From contig DEHX01000056.1 of the NCBI GenBank assembly GCA_002352145.1, forward strand, positions 1 through 28,769: DNA of 28,769 nucleotides. Reading direction: 5' to 3'. Shown here in pieces: positions 24,360 to 28,769 of the stretch. The DNA is from Chitinophagaceae bacterium UBA2789 (lineage in GTDB: Bacteria; Bacteroidota; Bacteroidia; Chitinophagales; Chitinophagaceae). Below the pieces are notes generated by a model that saw nothing but the letters and a program-made list of their open reading frames with translations, did no database searches and was not told the origin of the DNA. The position numbers were made by a program, and so were the translations under genes. How positions within the stretch are numbered: position 1 is the stretch's first letter; each line of letters opens with the position of its first letter.

Positions 24360-25565
24360 TCAGAGAATGCTTTTTACTTTAAACTCTACTTCCATCAATC
24401 TGCTATCACGACGGAAGACAATCTTGACCTTTTCACCGGGTACCTGCAAAGCAATCTTGTATTGATTCAGGTTTTGCGAAAAATTCTTGTTGATTGCAAT
24501 TACTTCATCCCCTTCTTTCAGCCCGGCTGCCTCACCCGGGGAACCTTTGGCCACATCGCCGATAATAATAAGCCCATTAATAAAGTAAAGCTCTATTCCG
24601 GAATAGGAATAATCAAAGGTTTCATTGAAGTGCCGGTTAGGAATGATAAATATGTCACCTTTGGCATAGTTGAGAATAATATTGAACCGCCGTAAAATAT
24701 CATTGCCAATCAGGCCGCCCATGTAAGGATAGCTGGTTACATTATTCTCATCATCAAAAATAAAAGTGGGAACGTTCCTGAATTTATACGGGCCAATTTT
24801 TACTTCCCGCATCACCATCAGCTCCATATCAATTTTTCCGCCCAGTCCCTCACCTTCTTTGATAAATCTTTTTTTCTTCTTGCTCAGGAAATTACTGTCT
24901 TCTGCAAATTCTTTGGACAACAGCATACAAAGCCCTGCACCCATATCATACAGAAAACGGGAATAGATCGTTTTTTCATCCCGCACCCGCAGCGGTTGAG
25001 ATACTAACTGGTTGATCGTTGGCTTCAGCAGATAGCCGCCTCTCGGGTAACGGATTGTTCCTTTGGTACAAAAACTGATCCGCATACTGTCGTAATCTAC
25101 TTTCAAAATGTAGCGGCTCAATACAGAATATCCAATGATACCGTCAATACGTTCGCCGTAAACAGCTGTCAGTATGGTGTAATCATTAATGTGAAAATTA
25201 AGACTGTCAACCGTCAACCCGGGGAAATGTAATTTCTGGTTGTAGAGGAAGCTCACTTTGCGAATGCCCGCAATACCGCGGATGGTTCTGTCGGATGGCG
25301 TTGGCTTCATTTTTAAATAATCCACCGTAGTAGAATCCAGTGAAATACCGCTGCTGCCGGTATCAAGAATAAAATTGAGGGTGTCCGGAAAACTCTCCAG
25401 CTTGGCCTGCATGATAACAATGCCGCCGGTAAGCTGGGTAAACGGCACTTTGGTAATTTCCCGGGAAGGTGGTTCAATAAACTCTTCCTGTGCTTTCAGC
25501 GAATTACCTGCCAGCAACATGATACCGGTAAAAAACAGATATATGGCCTTTTTTCGCAAACTCAT
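24360..25565 (-). CDS. Exported retropepsin-like aspartyl protease with C-terminal PDZ domain
   Basis: 401 residues. Signal peptide 1-25 (RKKAIYLFFTGIMLLAG, cleavage near LKAQEE). First protease lobe about 45-155 with catalytic motif LDTGSSG (D68) and the supporting DGIIGYSVL (141-149). The second lobe starts near 165 and has YDMGAGLC (D207) and GGLIGNDIL. Both Asp residues are present, so one chain could form a complete active site, but the second motif reads D-M-G instead of the usual D-T/S-G. A PDZ domain covers about 325-398 (GSPGEAAGLKEGDEVIAIN). It is likely periplasmic or lipid-face anchored and degrades or trims proteins. It is the first gene of a three-peptidase leftward run and divergent from mqnC. 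Confidence 0.88.
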   Translation of the reverse strand: MSLRKKAIYLFFTGIMLLAGNSLKAQEEFIEPPSREITKVPFTQLTGGIVIMQAKLESFPDTLNFILDTGSSGISLDSTTVDYLKMKPTPSDRTIRGIAGIRKVSFLYNQKLHFPGLTVDSLNFHINDYTILTAVYGERIDGIIGYSVLSRYILKVDYDSMRISFCTKGTIRYPRGGYLLKPTINQLVSQPLRVRDEKTIYSRFLYDMGAGLCMLLSKEFAEDSNFLSKKKKRFIKEGEGLGGKIDMELMVMREVKIGPYKFRNVPTFIFDDENNVTSYPYMGGLIGNDILRRFNIILNYAKGDIFIIPNRHFNETFDYSYSGIELYFINGLIIIGDVAKGSPGEAAGLKEGDEVIAINKNFSQNLNQYKIALQVPGEKVKIVFRRDSRLMEVEFKVKSIL

Positions 25566-25683
25566 GCTCTCTTTAGACAGGTATTTGCCTCAAAATGATG
25601 CAACCCGGTTTTTTGTTTATCGAAAATTAGTTGAATATATCAGCCTTTTACAACCACACGTCATATAATCTGTTATAGCCTTG

Positions 25684-25691
25684 TACCTTTG
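25684..25691 (+). promoter_or_regulatory. -7 promoter box of mqnC
   Basis: TACCTTTG matches TAnnTTTG exactly and ends five bases before the ATG at 25697. No clear TTTG was found 17-21 bases upstream. The position again implies transcription beginning at or next to the start codon. Confidence 0.5.
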
Positions 25692-25696
25692 CGCCT

Positions 25697-26821
25697 ATGC
25701 AGTTAAACGAGTTATACGACAAAGCCGCTGCCTTTGGCTTTCTGTCTGTTGAGGAAGGAGTTCATCTCTATCATCATGCGCCACTGGCCGATTTGATGTT
25801 CATTGCCGATGAGCTACGGAAAAAACAGGTGCCGCATGGAAAAGTAACCTGGCAGATAGACCGCAATGTGAATACCACCAATGTGTGTATTGCCAATTGT
25901 AAATTCTGCAATTTCTATCGCATACCCGGACATGCCGAAGCCTACATCACCGACATGCCCACCTACCGGCAAAAGATCACCGAGACTTTGAAATACGGCG
26001 GCGATCAGTTGTTGTTGCAGGGCGGTCATCATCCGGAGCTGGGTCTTCAATTTTATGTGGACACTTTCCGGCAAATAAAAGCTGAGTTTCCCAACATCAA
26101 ACTGCATGCACTGGGACCACCCGAGGTGGCCCATATCACCAAACTGGAAAAATCAACCCACCACGAAGTGCTGAAGGCGCTGAAAGAAGCCGGTATGGAT
26201 TCATTACCCGGTGCAGGCGCTGAAATTTTGATTGACCGGGTACGCCGGCTGATCAGCAAAGGAAAATGCGGCGCACAGGAATGGCTCGACATCATGCATG
26301 AAGCACATAAGCTGAATATTACTACTTCTGCCACGATGATGTTTGGTCATGTGGAGACAATTGAAGAACGGTTTGAACACCTGGTAAAGATCAGGGAAGT
26401 ACAGAGCCGTAAACCTGAACATGCCAACGGGTTTTTAGCTTTTATTCCATGGACCTTCCAGGATGTGGATACGCTGCTGGCAAAAATAAGAGGCGTACAA
26501 AATTTAACTACTGCTGAAGAATATATCCGCATGATTGCCCTCAGCCGCATCATGCTGCCGAATGTAAAGAATATACAGGCCAGCTGGTTGACCGTGGGCA
26601 AGCAGACGGCACAAATTTGTTTGCATGCCGGCGCCAATGATTTTGGTTCTATCATGATTGAAGAGAATGTGGTAAGTGCAGCAGGCGCCCCGCACCGCTT
26701 TACATACCGGAGTATGCAAGAAGCCATAAGGGAAGCCGGGTTTGAACCACAGCTGCGTAACCAGCAGTATGAGTGGCGGGAAATTCCGGAAACGATCGAA
26801 GAGCAAATGATAGACTATTAG
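25697..26821 (+). CDS. mqnC: Cyclic dehypoxanthine futalosine synthase MqnC
   Basis: 374 residues, the usual MqnC length. A radical SAM enzyme of the futalosine route to menaquinone: it cyclises dehypoxanthine futalosine in the cytoplasm. The [4Fe-4S] motif CIANCKFC gives C64, C68 and C71 (NTTNVCIANCKFCNFYR). Further family marks: LLQGGHHPELGLQFYVD, LHALGPPEVAHI, SLPGAGAEILIDRVR, TTSATMMFGHVE, and NIQASWLTVGKQTAQICLHAGANDFG near the C-terminus. MqnE and CofH are close relatives; the GGHHPEL and LPGAGAEIL context favours MqnC. No other menaquinone gene is in the window, which is common because these genes are scattered in Bacteroidota. It has its own promoter and diverges from the aspartyl protease gene. 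Confidence 0.92.
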   Translation: MQLNELYDKAAAFGFLSVEEGVHLYHHAPLADLMFIADELRKKQVPHGKVTWQIDRNVNTTNVCIANCKFCNFYRIPGHAEAYITDMPTYRQKITETLKYGGDQLLLQGGHHPELGLQFYVDTFRQIKAEFPNIKLHALGPPEVAHITKLEKSTHHEVLKALKEAGMDSLPGAGAEILIDRVRRLISKGKCGAQEWLDIMHEAHKLNITTSATMMFGHVETIEERFEHLVKIREVQSRKPEHANGFLAFIPWTFQDVDTLLAKIRGVQNLTTAEEYIRMIALSRIMLPNVKNIQASWLTVGKQTAQICLHAGANDFGSIMIEENVVSAAGAPHRFTYRSMQEAIREAGFEPQLRNQQYEWREIPETIEEQMIDY

Positions 26822-26838
26822 TACCCCCTTCTTTAATT

Positions 26839-26906
26839 CATGCTTCGACAGGCTCAGCATGACAGTTCGTTTGAAATCGTTGTCACCCTGAGCTTGTCAA
26901 AGGATG
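26839..26906. repeat. Dispersed palindromic repeat (MLSLSKHE-type)
   Basis: Left arm 26839-26864 (starts CATGCTTCGACAGGCTCAGC) and right arm 26881-26906 (starts TGTCACCCTGAGCTTGTC) are imperfect 26-base reverse complements around a 16-base loop. The sequence is a well-known dispersed intergenic family in Bacteroidota; its minus strand reads MLSLSKHE. It lies between mqnC and the DUF3817 gene and may fold as a hairpin at the mqnC transcript end. Confidence 0.85.
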
Positions 26907-26930
26907 ATTATTGTAAACTACTTTTAAGAA

Positions 26931-27236
26931 ATGAAAAGAACATTCACCTGGTTTAGAAAAACAGCATTTGCCGAAGGCATTTCTTTTATTGTCTTATTGT
27001 TTGTAGCCATGCCGCTGAAATATTTTGCCGGTATGCCCATGGCCGTTACGATTATTGGCAGTGCACACGGCGCTTTGTTTGTGGCTTTTATGGCATTGGC
27101 CTATATGGTAAAGGAACAGTACAACAAATCTCTGGGCTGGGGAGTGAAAGCTTTTCTGGCTTCTATTATTCCTTTCGGTACTTTTTATATGGAGAAGCAG
27201 TGGAAGAAGGAAGAAGCGGAAGGGGCCGCTGGTTGA
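26931..27236 (+). CDS. DUF3817 integral membrane protein
   Basis: 101 residues. Begins KRTFTWFRKTAFAEGISFIVLLFVAMPLKY, matching the DUF3817 pattern of a short basic N-terminus, an AEGxSFxxLL helix and PLKY. Three hydrophobic helices (about 13-30, 38-59 and 70-88) and a charged C-terminus (EKQWKKEEAE). The middle contains GSAHGALFVAFM, another family mark. Inner membrane. No function is established for the family. It starts 24 bases after the palindromic repeat. Confidence 0.88.
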   Translation: MKRTFTWFRKTAFAEGISFIVLLFVAMPLKYFAGMPMAVTIIGSAHGALFVAFMALAYMVKEQYNKSLGWGVKAFLASIIPFGTFYMEKQWKKEEAEGAAG

Positions 27237-27307
27237 TTATGCTGGTACAGATTGCCATTGATTTTCACAAGAAAGCTGTGCTAATAATCTCATAGATTTA
27301 TGTGTTA

Positions 27308-27339
27308 GTGGTAATATTTTGATACCACCTGATATATCA
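27308..27339. promoter_or_regulatory. Inverted repeat and palindrome upstream of the serine hydrolase gene
   Basis: GTGGTA (27308-27313) pairs with TACCAC (27323-27328) around 9 bases, followed by the perfect palindrome TGATATATCA (27330-27339), 21 bases before the ATG. This may be a protein binding site, or part of the boundary of an acquired segment. Confidence 0.4.
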
Positions 27340-27360
27340 AAGAGAACTTAATTATATTTT

Positions 27361-28503
27361 ATGACAAAATACATTCTAATCATTTTGCTTTTAATTAGTC
27401 CATTCATTGGACAGGCACAGGCTGAAAATCAAAATCTTCCGAATGATAACTTAATGAAATCGTTTACAGATTCGGCTGTTCAAAAATCTGTATTACCTTT
27501 TATGAGTGACAGCTTAAGGGTTGGACTCTCGATTGGAATTTATCAAAATAATAAAGTATTTACTTACAACTACGGCTCAACTCAAAAAGGAAAACAAATA
27601 TTGCCAACAAATAATACAATTTATGAAATTGGTTCAATATCCAAAACATTTACAGGAACACTGCTTGCGCAAGCTGTGCAGGACAAAAAGGTTAAAATAG
27701 ATGATGACATTCGTTTGTATCTTGACAATAGTTATCCAAATTTAGAATATCGAGGGAACCCTATCCGATTATCACATCTTGTAAGCCATATTTCAGGACT
27801 ACCATTATTCCTTCCGGACATTCCTACTCTTTTTCAGAATGCTAATTTTGATACATTACCTTTTACTATTTCAAAAATTCAGGAAAACTATTCTAAGGAG
27901 AAATTCTTGGATGACTTGCATAACGTAAAATTGGATACAATTCCAGGGTTTAAGTTTCGTTACTCAAATGCAGGTGCTCAGCTTCTTAAATATATTTTGG
28001 AAAAGGTTTATAAAATGCCTTATGACAAACTTTTAAAAAAGTATATAAGTAACCCTTTGAATATGATAAACACCAATTCTTTATTTTCAAACAATAATTT
28101 AAACCTCTTAGTAAAAGGCTATAATGACAAAGGAAACATTATGCCTTACAATCCACAAATACTTGATGCAGCAGGTGGCATTTTTTCAACTGTTTCTGAT
28201 ATGTTGAACTATATCAGATTTCATTTAGATGAAACAAATCCAGTAGTAGCATTATCTCACAAAGCCGTAAAAGGGAATATTAACGATTATGCCGTAGGGC
28301 TCAATTGGCAGGAAATGACAACTCCAAAAAAACATAAGAAAATATGGCAAAGTGGCGGGACATTTGGATTTTCATCTTATTGTGTAGTTTATCCAGAACT
28401 GAATTTTGGAATAATACTTTTGACTAATGAAAGCGATAGAATGACACAGGGAAGACTTGAAGAGGTAGCTGACAAAATATTTGAAAAAATAAATAGCCAG
28501 TAG
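27361..28503 (+). CDS. Exported serine beta-lactamase-like hydrolase (class C / esterase-type)
   Basis: 380 residues. Signal peptide 1-20 (KYILIILLLISPFIGQAQ). Active-site serine in SISK (S92, K95) and second motif Y201-S202-N203 (FRYSNAGAQLL) match the serine beta-lactamase/DD-peptidase fold. HISGLP (about 143-148) and DAAGGIFSTVSDMLNYIRF are usual for this family. The third motif, normally KTG or HTG, reads QSGG (330-333), followed by TFGFSSYCVVYPELNFGIILLTN. This is typical of the broad family that includes esterases and peptidases, so beta-lactam hydrolysis is not implied. The DNA is visibly more AT-rich than mqnC or the cyclase gene, suggesting recent acquisition. Likely periplasmic. Confidence 0.88.
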   Translation: MTKYILIILLLISPFIGQAQAENQNLPNDNLMKSFTDSAVQKSVLPFMSDSLRVGLSIGIYQNNKVFTYNYGSTQKGKQILPTNNTIYEIGSISKTFTGTLLAQAVQDKKVKIDDDIRLYLDNSYPNLEYRGNPIRLSHLVSHISGLPLFLPDIPTLFQNANFDTLPFTISKIQENYSKEKFLDDLHNVKLDTIPGFKFRYSNAGAQLLKYILEKVYKMPYDKLLKKYISNPLNMINTNSLFSNNNLNLLVKGYNDKGNIMPYNPQILDAAGGIFSTVSDMLNYIRFHLDETNPVVALSHKAVKGNINDYAVGLNWQEMTTPKKHKKIWQSGGTFGFSSYCVVYPELNFGIILLTNESDRMTQGRLEEVADKIFEKINSQ

Positions 28504-28769
28504 CCAAATAAAACCACTGCTAACAAGAGTATTACCAATAATGGGGATGACATTGGAGCAATAGCAGTAGTAATTCTACTGTACTGTGGTTCCGGGCTCG
28601 ACGAATAAAGCCCAGCTTAAGTTCTTACCATTTAACTTTATCAAAAGGCAAGGCAGCAGTTCCGGCGAACGGAATACTAATTCCCCACCATCGCCAATAC
28701 GCAAACTGTTGCTACTTGAATCTTTCACAGTAGTATTCTACAACTCTCTCCTGTTAAAGAATTTTAACG
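28504..28769. other. Non-coding tail with small inverted repeats
   Basis: No convincing frame is seen in these 266 bases. Short hairpins occur: CAGTAG/CTACTG (28565-28570 with 28576-28581) and GGGCT/AGCCC (28594-28598 with 28609-28613). It opens, just after the stop codon, with CACTGCTAACAAGAG followed by ACCAATAATGGGG, which resembles repeat borders I have seen beside single-gene inserts in Bacteroidota. That resemblance is from memory and untested. Confidence 0.3.

Noticed and set aside
26504..26860. 118-residue minus-strand frame starting MLSLSKHE
   Set aside because: The start comes from the palindromic repeat and the remainder is antisense to mqnC. This is a frequent false gene call at this repeat.
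1..28769. CRISPR arrays, tRNA or rRNA genes, transposases and phage genes
   Set aside because: None were found on reading: no regularly spaced repeats, no tRNA-like cloverleaf recognised, no DDE or integrase motif.

Overview
The window looks like a chromosomal piece of a Bacteroidota bacterium, most likely a Chitinophagaceae-type soil or freshwater species. The evidence: a type IX secretion (T9SS) C-terminal sorting domain, a fused alpha/beta E1 of a branched-chain-type 2-oxoacid dehydrogenase, MqnC of the futalosine menaquinone route, TAnnTTTG-type -7 promoter boxes, few Shine-Dalgarno sequences, several Bacteroidota-style small families (DUF6090-like, DUF2892, DUF418, DUF3817), and a dispersed palindromic repeat whose translation reads MLSLSKHE. 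No rRNA, tRNA, CRISPR array, transposase or phage gene was seen. The window is almost fully coding; no gene-free gap exceeds 300 bases.

Left arm (1-4300). A 5'-truncated DUF6090-like protein, an exported NTF2-like protein and a TPR membrane protein run rightward, followed by a 34-residue membrane peptide and a conserved unknown protein with a small beta-rich N-terminus. A bidirectional terminator (3202-3229) separates these from a leftward group: Crp/Fnr regulator, a 29-residue membrane peptide and a DUF2892 membrane protein.

Signalling block (4505-14958). Reading leftward from 12566: a 1196-residue CHASE/PAS/GAF histidine kinase, its NarL-type response regulator 12 bases downstream, a 122-residue degenerate receiver, and a second giant kinase (CHASE3 plus about five PAS domains). 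Divergent from this block is a class III nucleotide cyclase joined through one membrane helix to FlgO/TolB-like and TPR regions. Its two substrate-selecting positions are non-canonical. This is the most interesting part of the window: two large NarL-family kinases, one full regulator, one pseudo-receiver and a cyclase next to each other.

Metabolic and cell-envelope block (15013-26821). A secreted D-aminoacylase-type amidohydrolase converges on a DUF418 membrane protein and its small upstream partner. Next come the fused E1 dehydrogenase, a T9SS cargo protein, a catalytic/non-catalytic M16 peptidase pair behind an exported two-motif aspartyl protease with a PDZ domain, and divergent mqnC.

Right end (26822-28769). 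A palindromic dispersed repeat, a DUF3817 protein, and an AT-richer exported serine hydrolase whose flanks carry inverted repeats and look unlike the neighbouring DNA, so it may be an acquired cassette. All functions are read by eye from sequence; no database search was run.
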